DNA of 64,000 bases, taken from NCBI GenBank assembly GCA_964485855.1, contig CAZAKI010000001.1:1-64000 (forward strand), in the 5' to 3' direction. Source of the stretch: UBA993 sp964485855. GTDB taxonomy: Bacteria; Bacillota; Dethiobacteria; DTU022. Every line of letters begins with the position of its first letter. Positions within the stretch are counted from its first letter, which is position 1. The notes under the pieces were generated by a model. It saw only the letters and a program-made list of their open reading frames with translations. It searched no databases and was not told the origin of the DNA. Below are positions 33,342 through 42,829 of this stretch, piece by piece. Both the position numbers and the translations under genes were made by a program.

Positions 33342-33697
33342 TAGATGTTCTCTTCATTATTCAATGATTTGATTACTTTTTCAATATGGGCACCGTATTC
33401 CATGGAATTATCGAGGAAAAAATTAATATCTGGTGTGTATCTTAACCTGATCCGCTTGCCAATTTCGCTACGAATGAAGCCAGAAGCCCTGATTAATGTT
33501 TGTAACGTTTCATTTTTATCAGTATCACTTCCGTAAACACTGATATAAACAGAAGCATAGCGCAAATCCTTTGATAGCTCAACTCCTGTAACACTTGTCA
33601 TCGCAACAATCCGCGGATCTTTAATTTCACCAGAAATAATAGAACTGATATCTTTTTTTATCTGTTCGGCTACTCGCCGGACTCTGTTCTCAGACAT
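33341..33697 (-). CDS. rbfA: Ribosome-binding factor A
   Basis: A 118-residue KH-like protein that helps 30S maturation near the 16S 5' helix. Recognisable elements: RRVAEQIKKDISSII, DPRIVAMTSVTGVELSKDL and a C-terminal FFLDNSMEYGAHIEKVI. Between infB and nrnA, its normal place. Confidence 0.94.
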   Translation of the reverse strand: MSENRVRRVAEQIKKDISSIISGEIKDPRIVAMTSVTGVELSKDLRYASVYISVYGSDTDKNETLQTLIRASGFIRSEIGKRIRLRYTPDINFFLDNSMEYGAHIEKVIKSLNNEENI

Positions 33698-33746
33698 CTT
33701 AAGCCTCCCACGCTCACTATAAACAACCGAGCCGGATCAACTTTTA

Positions 33747-35843
33747 TTAACGGGCCACTTGTTCCATAATATATGCTTCGACGATATCTCCCTCGTGTAA
33801 ATCATTAAAGTTTTCCAGTAATATACCACACTCATATCCCGCTTGGACCTCGCGGACATCATCTTTAAAACGTTTCAGTGAATCAATCTTCCCCGAGTCA
33901 AGTATAACCGTTCCGTCTCTAATCACCCTGATCAATGCATTGCGGTTAATCTTGCCTTCGGTAACATGCGAGCCGGCAATATTCCCCAATCTTGATACTT
34001 TGAAAAGTTGGCGAACCTCAGCCTGACCTTGAATCACTTCTTTCATAATCGGTTTAAGTAAACCGGTTACGGCTGCCTTGATATCTTCTATCGCTTCATA
34101 AATAATTCGGTATAACCTGATATCAACTTGATCCTGTTCCGCCAACTTACGTGCATTATTATCCGGGCGGACATTAAAACCAATTACGATTGCATTTGAG
34201 GCTGAAGCCAGCATAATATCGGATTCACTGATCGCCCCGACACCTGTATGGATAATCTTAATCTGGACTTCTTCTAGACTTAACTTATAAAGAGCATCTT
34301 GCAAGGCTTCAACGGAACCATGAACATCGCCTTTTAAGATTAGATTCAAATCTTTAACTTCACCTTCCTGGATCTGTTTAAAAAGATCATCCAGGGTTAC
34401 TCTTTGCGTATACCGAGTCGCCTCTTTTAGCTTCATGGATCTTTTTTGGGCTACCTGCCTGGCAATGCGATCATCACTGACAACCTGAAAAAGATCTCCA
34501 GCTAGTGGAACTTCATTTAAGCCCTGTATTTCAACTGGAGTTGAAGGTCCGGCTGATTTAACTTTTTCTCCACGGTCATTAACCATTGCCCTTACTTTAC
34601 CTGCTATTGAACCACAAATTATTGGATCGCCGACTCTCAAGGTACCATCCTGGACTAGAACAGTTGCTACTGGGCCGCGACCGCGGTCAAGTTTAGCCTC
34701 AATCACCGTTCCCCTACCAGATCTTTCGGGGCTTGCCTTTAATTCCGCAACTTCAGATAAAAGCAAGATCATCTCAAGCAATTCATCCAATCCGTCGCCC
34801 CGAATTGCGCTGACAGCGACAAATATAGTATCCCCACCCCACTCTTCAGCAACCAGGCCGTGTTCAGAAAGCTGTTGTTTAACGCGATCGGGATTAGCAT
34901 CCGGTTTGTCAATTTTATTTACGGCAACCAAGATCGGTACCTGGGCAGCCTTAGCATGATTTATGGCTTCAATCGTTTGTGGCATGACACCGTCATCAGC
35001 TGCGACTACGAGAATTGCTAAATCAGTTACCTGGGCGCCCCTGGCGCGCATTGCCGTAAAGGCTTCATGACCGGGGGTGTCAAGGAAAACGATCTTTTTA
35101 TCGTTGACCTTAACCTGGTAAGCACCAATATGCTGGGTAATACCACCAAATTCTCCTGCAGTTACATTGGCACTTCTAATGGCGTCCAGCAAAGATGTTT
35201 TACCGTGATCTACATGCCCCAACACGGTCACTACTGGTTTCCTGGGTAGTTCTTTCTTCTGATCGTCACCCTCAAAAGCAAGCAGTTCTTCTTCCACCGG
35301 ATCTTCGATATAATCAAGATCATAGCCGTATTCATCTGCTACAAGCTCTATTGTCTCCTGATTCAAGGGTTGGTTAATATTGGCCATCACGCCTACTTCG
35401 AGCAAAAAACCGATCAATTGAGATGGTGTTATTTCCAGATGACCGGCAAGTTCACCGACAGAAACCTGCCCTTCCAATTTAATGCTAGGCTTTTTTGCTT
35501 TTAGCAGAGCTGCCCTTTTTTCTTCTTGAATTGCTTTACGAGCCTTCCTACTCGGAGCAACTGCTTTTTCTTCAATTACTTTTTTTTCTTTCTTTTTAGC
35601 CGGTTTCGATGGTTCTTCTTCCTTCTCACTTGTTACTTTTTCTTTTTCTACTTTTGGAGAATCCTGCGGTGGTTTCTCATCAGACTGTCCAGTTAAAACT
35701 GACATCACTCTTTTAGCTTCGTCATCAGTCAAGGTACTCATATGGTTATTAACTATAATTTCCATACTTTCCATTACTTCAATTAACTTTTTACTGGTTA
35801 TACCCAGCTCTTTTGCCAACTCATACACCCGTACTTTACTCAT
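33747..35843 (-). CDS. infB: Translation initiation factor IF-2
   Basis: GTPase that brings initiator tRNA to the 30S subunit. The 698-residue protein begins with an IF2-N domain (VRVYELAKELGITSKKLIE), a charged Lys/Glu linker (55-115), a second IF2-N domain, then a G domain with GHVDHGKTSL, DTPGHEAF and NKIDK, and domains II-IV. Normal Gram-positive length. ylxQ, which usually lies between ylxR and infB, is absent: only 34 nt separate them. Confidence 0.98.
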   Translation of the reverse strand: MSKVRVYELAKELGITSKKLIEVMESMEIIVNNHMSTLTDDEAKRVMSVLTGQSDEKPPQDSPKVEKEKVTSEKEEEPSKPAKKKEKKVIEEKAVAPSRKARKAIQEEKRAALLKAKKPSIKLEGQVSVGELAGHLEITPSQLIGFLLEVGVMANINQPLNQETIELVADEYGYDLDYIEDPVEEELLAFEGDDQKKELPRKPVVTVLGHVDHGKTSLLDAIRSANVTAGEFGGITQHIGAYQVKVNDKKIVFLDTPGHEAFTAMRARGAQVTDLAILVVAADDGVMPQTIEAINHAKAAQVPILVAVNKIDKPDANPDRVKQQLSEHGLVAEEWGGDTIFVAVSAIRGDGLDELLEMILLLSEVAELKASPERSGRGTVIEAKLDRGRGPVATVLVQDGTLRVGDPIICGSIAGKVRAMVNDRGEKVKSAGPSTPVEIQGLNEVPLAGDLFQVVSDDRIARQVAQKRSMKLKEATRYTQRVTLDDLFKQIQEGEVKDLNLILKGDVHGSVEALQDALYKLSLEEVQIKIIHTGVGAISESDIMLASASNAIVIGFNVRPDNNARKLAEQDQVDIRLYRIIYEAIEDIKAAVTGLLKPIMKEVIQGQAEVRQLFKVSRLGNIAGSHVTEGKINRNALIRVIRDGTVILDSGKIDSLKRFKDDVREVQAGYECGILLENFNDLHEGDIVEAYIMEQVAR

Positions 35844-35877
35844 TAAAACACCTCCATCAAGTAAACCCTCCCCGTTT

Positions 35878-36162
35878 TCAACCTTCTAAATGTCGGGTTT
35901 GTAACAAGAGTTCAATTAATTCAGCCTCCAACTCAGCCGATATCGGCTGCTGTAAATTCTTTTCCAGCCTCTTGCCCTTGATTGCATGCTTCAAGCAGTC
36001 TTCAAGGGGGCAAATATAAGCTCCTCTACCAGGTTTCTTACCGGTTAGATCAAGGACAATTTGCTGATCGGGAGTCCTTACTATTCGTATTAGCTCCCGT
36101 TTTGATTTTTGTTGTCGGCAACCAATGCAGGTTCGCATTGGAATTTTTCTTTTCCTAATCAT
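35878..36162 (-). CDS. ylxR: YlxR-family RNA-binding protein
   Basis: A 94-residue YlxR (DUF448) protein with MRTCIGCRQQKSKREL and GRGAYICPLEDCLKHA, a fold with a putative RNA-binding cleft. Bacillus YlxR (RnpM) has been linked to RNase P modulation. Its ATG overlaps the nusA stop by 8 nt, so it is translationally coupled. Confidence 0.94.
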   Translation of the reverse strand: MIRKRKIPMRTCIGCRQQKSKRELIRIVRTPDQQIVLDLTGKKPGRGAYICPLEDCLKHAIKGKRLEKNLQQPISAELEAELIELLLQTRHLEG

Positions 36163-37342
36163 TATTTTCTATTTCCTCTTCCGGATCAACTCCCGGGTTT
36201 GGATCTGGATCACTATCTTGGCTAAGATCTTCTACAGAGCTTTGATCGATATCAACTTCATTATCTTCATCTGATTTTTCAGCCAGTCCGATTGCTGAAA
36301 GACTTTTTTCTGTATATTGCGTCTCACTCGATATATCGACCTTCCATCCGGTAATTTTTGCGGATAAGCGGGCATTTTGACCCTCTTTTCCTATAGCCAG
36401 TGACAGCTGGTTGTCAGGAACAACAACTGTTGCCAGTTTATTTTCCGAATCAAGCATTACCGATGCAACCTTCGCCGGACTGAGCGCATTAGCGATGTAT
36501 TCTTCAGTTTCTTCACTCCATTTTACGATATCAATTTTTTCACCTTTTAGCTCGGTGCTAATTGCTTGAACTCTACTTCCTTTTGGCCCTACACAAGCCC
36601 CCACAGGATCAATATCTTTGTTGTTAGAATAAACCGCTAATTTTGAGCGATATCCGGCTTCGCGCGCAGCAGCTTTGATTTCAACAATGCCTTCATAAAT
36701 CTCCGGTACTTCCATTTCAAATAAACGTTTTAGAAAACCGGTATGTGTCCGCGATACGATGATTTGGGGTCCCTTGGTTGTTTTTTTGACATCGACGATA
36801 TACGCTTTAACTCTTTCTCCCTGCCGATACCGTTCGTGGTTTATCTGCTCTTCAATGGGCAATATCGCTTCTGTTCTTCCCAAATCAATGATTACATTGC
36901 GCTGCTCGAATCTTCTTACCAATCCGGTAATAATCTCTTCTGTTCTGTCAACAAAACTTTCATAAATAAGTTCGCGTTCTGCTTCCCTGATCCGCTGAAT
37001 AACAACCTGTTTTGCAGTCTGGGCGGCAATTCTTCCGAATTCTTTCGGAGTTACTTCCATTTCAATCAGATCACCAAGCTGGCAGCGTGGATCATATACT
37101 TTTGCTTCATAAAGGCTGACTTCCTGTTGTTCTGATTCAACATTCTCAACCACTTTAAGCTGGGAAAACACCTTAATCTCTCCGGTATCGCGGTCAATAG
37201 TAACACTTACCGCCGGGGCAGACTGATAATTTCTTTTATAAGCTGATATCAGTGCAACTTCGAGCGCATCAAACAGAATATCTTTACTAATCCCTTTCTC
37301 TTTTTCAAGGGAATCAAGAGCTGCAAAAAGCTCTTTATTCAT
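36155..37342 (-). CDS. nusA: Transcription termination/antitermination factor NusA
   Basis: Binds RNA polymerase and RNA at pauses and terminators. The 395-residue protein has an N-terminal polymerase-binding domain, an S1 domain (about 130-200), two KH domains with GPKGSRVQAI and IGKEGQNARLSAKI, and an acidic C-terminal tail (about 350-395) instead of the E. coli AR repeats. Between rimP and ylxR, the universal order. Confidence 0.97.
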   Translation of the reverse strand: MNKELFAALDSLEKEKGISKDILFDALEVALISAYKRNYQSAPAVSVTIDRDTGEIKVFSQLKVVENVESEQQEVSLYEAKVYDPRCQLGDLIEMEVTPKEFGRIAAQTAKQVVIQRIREAERELIYESFVDRTEEIITGLVRRFEQRNVIIDLGRTEAILPIEEQINHERYRQGERVKAYIVDVKKTTKGPQIIVSRTHTGFLKRLFEMEVPEIYEGIVEIKAAAREAGYRSKLAVYSNNKDIDPVGACVGPKGSRVQAISTELKGEKIDIVKWSEETEEYIANALSPAKVASVMLDSENKLATVVVPDNQLSLAIGKEGQNARLSAKITGWKVDISSETQYTEKSLSAIGLAEKSDEDNEVDIDQSSVEDLSQDSDPDPNPGVDPEEEIENND

Positions 37343-37364
37343 TTTCCGCTAAACCTCCTTTCTT

Positions 37365-37853
37365 TCATTTGCTTTTCATATTCTTCGTCCCTGGTTTAAT
37401 AGACCATCGATGAGCTTTTTGAATTAAACCGAAGGGTATCTCGGTCTCTAGACCCCCCTCACTTTCAACTGTGATAAAACCAGCATTAACATTCTTCAGC
37501 TTTCCGGCAAACTTATCTTTTCCAAGAATTGCTTCCGAAGTTGATATCTTAACCATATCTCCGATAAAACGCTTAAAATGTTCGATTTTTTTCAGAGGTC
37601 TTTCAGGTCCAGGTGAAGATACTTCAAGCAAGTAAGCATGAGGCAAAGGATCGTGTAAATCTAAAAGTCCTGAAATTGCTTTGCTAATTTCCTCACAATT
37701 TTCAATTGTCACCCCTGCGGAAGAATCAATACAGACAAATACTTTCCCCTGGCGCCCTGAATAGTAATTTAAATCGATCATTTCGAAACCCCTGTTCTCG
37801 ATCAAAGGCTCAATCAATTCCACCAGTTTCTTTCTTGTATCTTCCCAGTTCAT
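37365..37853 (-). CDS. rimP: Ribosome maturation factor RimP
   Basis: A 162-residue RimP needed for 30S assembly: MIDLNYYSGRQGKVFVCID, CEEISKAISGLLD, LLEVSSPGPERPLKK. First gene of the rimP-nusA-ylxR-infB-rbfA-nrnA-truB-ribF operon; promoter at 37938-37966. Confidence 0.95.
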   Translation of the reverse strand: MNWEDTRKKLVELIEPLIENRGFEMIDLNYYSGRQGKVFVCIDSSAGVTIENCEEISKAISGLLDLHDPLPHAYLLEVSSPGPERPLKKIEHFKRFIGDMVKISTSEAILGKDKFAGKLKNVNAGFITVESEGGLETEIPFGLIQKAHRWSIKPGTKNMKSK

Positions 37854-37893
37854 CTAAATTCCTCTTAAACAGTAAAAACCCTCTGTAACATGA

Positions 37894-37915
37894 AAGAGTG
37901 GGAAACCCCACCCTT
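37894..37915 (-). other. Hairpin in the rimP leader
   Basis: AAGGGTGGG-GTTT-CCCACTCTT (9 bp with one G-T pair) in the 5' leader of the rimP-nusA operon, followed by TTCATG rather than a T-run. Function unknown; a NusA-responsive control structure is possible but unproven. Confidence 0.45.
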
Positions 37916-37937
37916 CGCGAAAAATTCTTCCTTTTTT

Positions 37938-37966
37938 AATTTATCATAAAGAATCTCCGGATGCAA
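37938..37966 (-). promoter_or_regulatory. Promoter of the rimP-nusA-infB operon
   Basis: Minus strand TTGCAT (37966-37961), 17 nt, extended -10 TGATAAATT (TAAATT at 37943-37938), about 85 nt before rimP. Confidence 0.7.
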
Positions 37967-38010
37967 TAGCGGCAGCTATTTTAGCCGGATATCTAAATCC
38001 TTGCAATCAG

Positions 38011-38655
38011 TTATTTACTATGATCAGCATTTAAAGCATAACGGATAATTTCCCAGTACATTCGTAATCTTGAAAATAAACCTTTCCAAAATCCGAGTTT
38101 TTCCTCTTTCATAATATGGGATAGATCCGGTAATTCTACGGTTACATTTTCAATATTCTGTTCCTCAACGTATTGGTGGAGGGCAACCTCAAGGCCAAAA
38201 CGGGCCAGATCAAGATCGGAAAGATTTTCCAATATGTTTCGCTTTATCGCTCGTTGGCCTGAGAGAAATGGTGCAACTTTTTGTGCAAAATCAGTAATAA
38301 TTCTACCTTTTTTAAAAACACCTGTTGTCATCAGCGCTTCCCCCTTAATCAGGGGAATGATTAAAGACTGAATATGCTCCGAGGTTAATCCGGTTAAATC
38401 AGCGTCAAGAATGAGAACGATTTCATTTTGACAATTATCAAGACCAGCTTTAACCGCACCACCCTTACCGCGATTCTCAAGCAATTCGATGATTCGGACT
38501 TCCTTAAAGGCTGAAGCGACCTGCACTGTCTGGTCCTCTGAACCATCACTAACAACTATGATTTCATCAATCAGAGGCGTAGCGATAATCGTTTTCAAAA
38601 CAGGACCAATATTATCTTCTTCATTAAAGGCCGGAATAATCACCGTAGTTTTCAA
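38011..38655 (-). CDS. GT2-family glycosyltransferase
   Basis: A 214-residue GT-A glycosyltransferase: TVIIPAFNEEDNIGPVL (4-20), VVSDGSEDQT, NRGKGGAVKAGL and the DxD-like LILDADLTG. Dolichyl-phosphate-mannose-synthase- or GpgS-like family; no membrane segment, so probably a soluble synthase using a polyprenyl phosphate or small acceptor. The TTG start overlaps the ispG stop as TTGA, a 4-nt overlap, so it is coupled to the isoprenoid operon. Substrates unknown. Confidence 0.85.
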   Translation of the reverse strand: MKTTVIIPAFNEEDNIGPVLKTIIATPLIDEIIVVSDGSEDQTVQVASAFKEVRIIELLENRGKGGAVKAGLDNCQNEIVLILDADLTGLTSEHIQSLIIPLIKGEALMTTGVFKKGRIITDFAQKVAPFLSGQRAIKRNILENLSDLDLARFGLEVALHQYVEEQNIENVTVELPDLSHIMKEEKLGFWKGLFSRLRMYWEIIRYALNADHSK

Positions 38656-39749
38656 TAATCTTTGCCTGCTCCTTTTTTGTGATCAATCCGTTCTTTTTCC
38701 AATTCTAAACTTAAAACATTTAGAAGCTGATCAAGGTTAACTCTTTTGATCACCTTACCTTTCTTAAAAAGCAATCCCTTTTTTTGGCCGGCGCAAACCC
38801 CGATATCAGCTTCCCTTGCTTCGCCCGGGCCATTGACAGCGCAACCCATAACAGCAACTGTCAGCGGCAAATCGTAGTGTTCTAAAATACTTTCAACTTC
38901 ATTTGACAGGCTGACCAAATCTACCTGGCAACGACCGCAGGTAGGACATGAAATCAACTCAGCATTAAAGCGGCGCAACTTCAGGGCCTGAAGAATTTTT
39001 TTGGCAATCTTAATCTCTTCAACCGGTGAAGCTGTCAGCGAGACCCTGATTGTGTCACCAATCCCTTCAGCCAAAAGCGTGCCTATGCCAATTGCTCCCT
39101 TAATCATCCCTGTCTCCAAGGGACCGGCTTCAGTAATTCCCAAATGTAAAGGATATTCAGTTTGGACTGCAAAAAGACGATTAGCGTTAATTGTTTTCAA
39201 GACATCAGAATCCTTAATTGAAACTACAAAATTTTGATAATTTATTTTTTCTAGGCTCTCAACAAAACCAAACACTGAATTGACCAAAGCTTCCGAAGGA
39301 GAATGTTTGTAAAGGTCGTACCATTTTCTTTCGAGAGACCCGGAATTAACGCCGATCCGCATTGCTAAGCCAAGGTCTGCTGCTTTACGTGCAATCTCCA
39401 GAAATTTTTTGTAACCACCAATATTACCGGGATTGATCCTAACCTTGCAAATACCATTATCCATAGCCGCCAGGGCCAGTTTATAGTCAAAATGAATATC
39501 GGCAATTACCGGCAGCGGACTCCGGCTGGTTATTACTTTAAGGGCATCTGCTGCTTCAAAGTTTGGAACAGCAACACGAATCAGCTCACATCCATTTTCA
39601 GCCAAAAGCTTTATTTGCTCCAGAGTCGCAGCAGCATCAGTTGTTTCAGTATTGGTCATCGATTGGATTGAAACCGGCGCCTGACCGCCAATTTCGAGTG
39701 TTCCGACCTTAACTGTTCGTGTTTTTCTTCGATTTCCGGTACTATTCAT
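38652..39749 (-). CDS. ispG: 4-hydroxy-3-methylbut-2-en-1-yl diphosphate synthase IspG
   Basis: [4Fe-4S] enzyme of the methylerythritol phosphate pathway. The 365-residue protein has a TIM barrel starting with IGGQAPVSIQSMTNT and the cluster region SCPTCGRCQVDL and MGCAVNGPGEAREADIG. In one run with dxr and uppS, so the operon makes isoprenoid precursors and uses them for the cell-wall lipid carrier. Confidence 0.96.
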   Translation of the reverse strand: MNSTGNRRKTRTVKVGTLEIGGQAPVSIQSMTNTETTDAAATLEQIKLLAENGCELIRVAVPNFEAADALKVITSRSPLPVIADIHFDYKLALAAMDNGICKVRINPGNIGGYKKFLEIARKAADLGLAMRIGVNSGSLERKWYDLYKHSPSEALVNSVFGFVESLEKINYQNFVVSIKDSDVLKTINANRLFAVQTEYPLHLGITEAGPLETGMIKGAIGIGTLLAEGIGDTIRVSLTASPVEEIKIAKKILQALKLRRFNAELISCPTCGRCQVDLVSLSNEVESILEHYDLPLTVAVMGCAVNGPGEAREADIGVCAGQKKGLLFKKGKVIKRVNLDQLLNVLSLELEKERIDHKKGAGKDY

Positions 39750-39809
39750 TTTATTTTTGATTTATGGTTAGCCCCTAAATCAGTTCTTCCCTTCGTTTTC
39801 GGTTGAAAA

Positions 39810-40829
39810 CTAGTTGCCAGGAATAACATCCCAGCGAATCAGATCCTGATAAGAAATAAATAGGAGATAGAAAATAAGCAAGGCAAAACCGATGAAATGA
39901 ATTAAACCTTCTTTTTCCGGTTCGATTCTTTTACCCCTGATTGCTTCGACTGCTAAAAAGAAAAGGCGACCGCCATCTAAAGCGGGAATCGGTAACAAGT
40001 TCATAATTCCTAAGCTGATACTAATCAGAGCAGTTAATAACAGCAGGTTCACCAACCCGGTTTGCGCCACTTCACCGATGACAAATACAATCCCAACAGG
40101 ACCGGTGACATCGAGTGGCGCCTGGCCGGTAACAACCTGGAATATTGAAGTAATAATCATCCCAAAGCGTTGAAAACTGTTACTTAAAGAGGCAACGAAA
40201 CGATATTTTTCTACCGGCGGCGCAATCCCGATCATGCCGCGTCCAGATTCCGGATCGATAATTGTTGTTAAGCTGGTATTAAATTGATCCCCGTTTCTCT
40301 CAATCAGTAATTTGATCTCCTGCTCTGGCTTAACCGATATATAAGTCAGCACGTCATTCCAATCTTCCACAGCCTGCTCATTTACTGCGACGATCAGGTC
40401 ACCGCTCTGTAGCCCCTCGGTTTCCGCAGGCATCCCTTCAATTACCGTTCCAATTCTTCCACTGGAGGTTGTTGGTATTCCAATGATAAAGAAAAAAATC
40501 ATAAAAAAAACAGTTAAGGCTAAGACGAGATTCATGCCTGCACCTGAAATAAGGACAGCCGCACGGCTGATCAGCGGTTTTTGCGGAAAGCTATCCGGTT
40601 CTTCGGCTTCTTCGGGGTTTTCGCCCAACATTCGGCAAAAACCGCCGAGAGGAAATATTCTTAAAGAATAATCAATATCATTTTTTCTCCAACCGATTAA
40701 TTTTGGGCCAAAACCGATAGCCAATTCAATGACTTTAATGCCGGTTAATCTGGCCACAAAGTAATGACCAAGTTCATGAACCAGGATTAAAACCCCGAAT
40801 ATTAAAATTGAAGCAACGATCGTTTGCAT
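39810..40829 (-). CDS. rseP: Site-2 intramembrane zinc protease RseP
   Basis: Membrane metalloprotease for regulated intramembrane proteolysis (anti-sigma factors, signal-peptide remnants). The 339-residue protein has HELGH in the first helix (VHELGHYFVARL), a periplasm-type PDZ domain (about 115-180) and the third motif PIPALDGGRLFF. ATG at 40829 behind GGAAGG, just after the dxr stop; earlier in-frame GTG/TTG codons overlap dxr. Confidence 0.95.
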   Translation of the reverse strand: MQTIVASILIFGVLILVHELGHYFVARLTGIKVIELAIGFGPKLIGWRKNDIDYSLRIFPLGGFCRMLGENPEEAEEPDSFPQKPLISRAAVLISGAGMNLVLALTVFFMIFFFIIGIPTTSSGRIGTVIEGMPAETEGLQSGDLIVAVNEQAVEDWNDVLTYISVKPEQEIKLLIERNGDQFNTSLTTIIDPESGRGMIGIAPPVEKYRFVASLSNSFQRFGMIITSIFQVVTGQAPLDVTGPVGIVFVIGEVAQTGLVNLLLLTALISISLGIMNLLPIPALDGGRLFFLAVEAIRGKRIEPEKEGLIHFIGFALLIFYLLFISYQDLIRWDVIPGN

Positions 40830-40833
40830 TTTA

Positions 40834-41997
40834 TCAATCCTTCCCACCAAATTGTTTCCCAATGTCTAAAGCCGTCATGCGTGCCCAATGATCAGCTTCA
40901 ACAATATCATTTAGCTCAGGTGATTTAAGGTGTTGATGTTTGTTCATAACATCTTCAATCATAAGCGCAATCCCATTAAAGGAAAGCTCCTTTTTTAAAA
41001 ACAGATTTACTGCTATTTCATTGGCGGCGTTTAAAACCGCAGGCATTGTTCCACCAAGCAATGCTGCCTGGCGTGCAAGCTTGAGACAAGGAAAATTATC
41101 CAGATCAGGTTTTTCAAAACTAAGGGTTGCCCCATAGGGGGAAAATGCTTCCACCTGACTTTTTTTCCGCTCAGGATAGGTTAGGGCAAATTGAATTGGT
41201 GTTCGCATATCCGGTACGCCTAACTGAGCAATTATCGATCCGTCAATATATTCTACCATAGAATGAACAATACTTTGACGGTGGACCACAACTTCAATCT
41301 GTTCAAGCTCAAGACCGAATAACCATCGTGCTTCCATTACTTCCAAGCCCTTGTTCATCATCGTTGCTGAATCAATCGTTATTTTAGCACCCATTTTCCA
41401 ATTGGGATGCGCCAGGGCCTGTTCAGGACTGATTTTTTCAAGTTCTTTCCGCTTCATCCCGAAAAAAGGGCCGCCGGATGCCGTTAAATAGATGCGTAGA
41501 ATCTCTTTTTTTGATAAAGCGGTCCATGACTGTTTGATGGCAGAATGTTCACTGTCAACCGGTAAAATCAATTTTTTACCGAGTAATCCCTCTCTCGCTA
41601 AGATTTCACCACCGACAACCAGGGATTCTTTATTCGCCAAGGCCACTGTTTTACCTGCTCTCAAAGCTGCCACAAGCGGCTCAAAACCGCTGAAACCGAC
41701 GAGAGCTAAGACAATCAGATCAGCTTCAGGCCAGGTTGCCGCCATAATTTGACCTTGTGCACCACTCTCAATCCGACACTCAGCATTTCCAATCAAACTA
41801 GCAATACTAGAGGCGCTCTTATGATCGCTGAGCACCACTAACTGCGGACTATAACGTCCGACTTGATCAGCCAGCTTTTCATAATTGCGATTTGCGGTTA
41901 ATGCAATAACTTTGTACTCGGGTTTTAAGCTGTCAACTACTTCAAGAGTCTGTTTGCCGATTGACCCGGTTGAACCTAGAATAGCAATATTTTTCAA
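40834..41997 (-). CDS. dxr: 1-deoxy-D-xylulose 5-phosphate reductoisomerase
   Basis: Second step of the methylerythritol phosphate pathway; NADPH-dependent. The 387-residue protein has GSTGSIGKQTLEVV (8-21), ANKESLVVGGE, LPVDSEHSAI and the SATMMNKGLE segment. The TTG start overlaps the cdsA stop as TTGA. Flanked by cdsA and rseP, as in Bacillus. Confidence 0.97.
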   Translation of the reverse strand: MKNIAILGSTGSIGKQTLEVVDSLKPEYKVIALTANRNYEKLADQVGRYSPQLVVLSDHKSASSIASLIGNAECRIESGAQGQIMAATWPEADLIVLALVGFSGFEPLVAALRAGKTVALANKESLVVGGEILAREGLLGKKLILPVDSEHSAIKQSWTALSKKEILRIYLTASGGPFFGMKRKELEKISPEQALAHPNWKMGAKITIDSATMMNKGLEVMEARWLFGLELEQIEVVVHRQSIVHSMVEYIDGSIIAQLGVPDMRTPIQFALTYPERKKSQVEAFSPYGATLSFEKPDLDNFPCLKLARQAALLGGTMPAVLNAANEIAVNLFLKKELSFNGIALMIEDVMNKHQHLKSPELNDIVEADHWARMTALDIGKQFGGKD

Positions 41998-42809
41998 AGT
42001 TGAACTCCCTTAAGCAGGTTGATAAAAATAAAAAAATAGTAAACAAAGGGAGCTGACAGCAATAAACTGTCCATTCGATCCAGGATCCCTCCGTGCCCCG
42101 GGATTAAACCTCCTGAATCTTTGACTTTTAGCTGTCTTTTTAGCGCAGATTCCAACAGATCGCCTAGCTGGGCAAATATAGCAATCCCCAACCCCAATAT
42201 TGCCGCTTGCAGTGGATTAATTGGTAAGTAATCTGGCCAAAGAATTGTCATTGAAAAAAGAATCGTAGTCAATCCAAGAACTCCTGCCAACGAACCTTCC
42301 ACCGATTTATTAGGGCTAATGAGCGGGGCAAACTTTCGCACTCCCCATTTAATGCCGATAAAATAGGCAAGTGTGTCATGAATCCATACGCTGAACAACA
42401 GAATATAAGTATAGAAAGTTCCTTCCGGAAGCATCCGCAAGGACACCATGTAACCTGCTAACACCCCGAGATAGATTATGCCCCATAACAGTAATGCAGA
42501 TTCGGAAATACTAAACCGTCCCATATAAAACAAGGCATGTAAAGACAGTAGTACCAATAAGATCATCAGAGCCGCATAAAGAAACTGCTGCTGCTCAAGA
42601 TAAAAGATCCAGATCATCAAGGTAACTCCAACAAAGCCGAAGGAAATAGGCAAATAAAAGCCCTGGCTTTTAAACATTTTATAGTATTCAAAGATCCCTA
42701 AGTTAACAGCAATCATTAAAAGCAGGGTATACCAAATCCCACCTAGATAAACTGCCCCGATGACAATCGGAATACCAATCAGAGCGGAAATAACTCGTAG
42801 ATAAAACAT
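41994..42809 (-). CDS. cdsA: Phosphatidate cytidylyltransferase
   Basis: Makes CDP-diacylglycerol for phospholipid synthesis. The 271-residue polytopic protein (about seven helices) carries the CTP-transferase signature near the C-terminus: SALKRQLKVKDSGGLIPGHG and GGILDRMDS. ATG start. Between uppS and dxr, the standard order. Confidence 0.95.
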   Translation of the reverse strand: MFYLRVISALIGIPIVIGAVYLGGIWYTLLLMIAVNLGIFEYYKMFKSQGFYLPISFGFVGVTLMIWIFYLEQQQFLYAALMILLVLLSLHALFYMGRFSISESALLLWGIIYLGVLAGYMVSLRMLPEGTFYTYILLFSVWIHDTLAYFIGIKWGVRKFAPLISPNKSVEGSLAGVLGLTTILFSMTILWPDYLPINPLQAAILGLGIAIFAQLGDLLESALKRQLKVKDSGGLIPGHGGILDRMDSLLLSAPFVYYFFIFINLLKGVQL

Positions 42810-42829
42810 CTGATCACCTTTTCTCGTGC

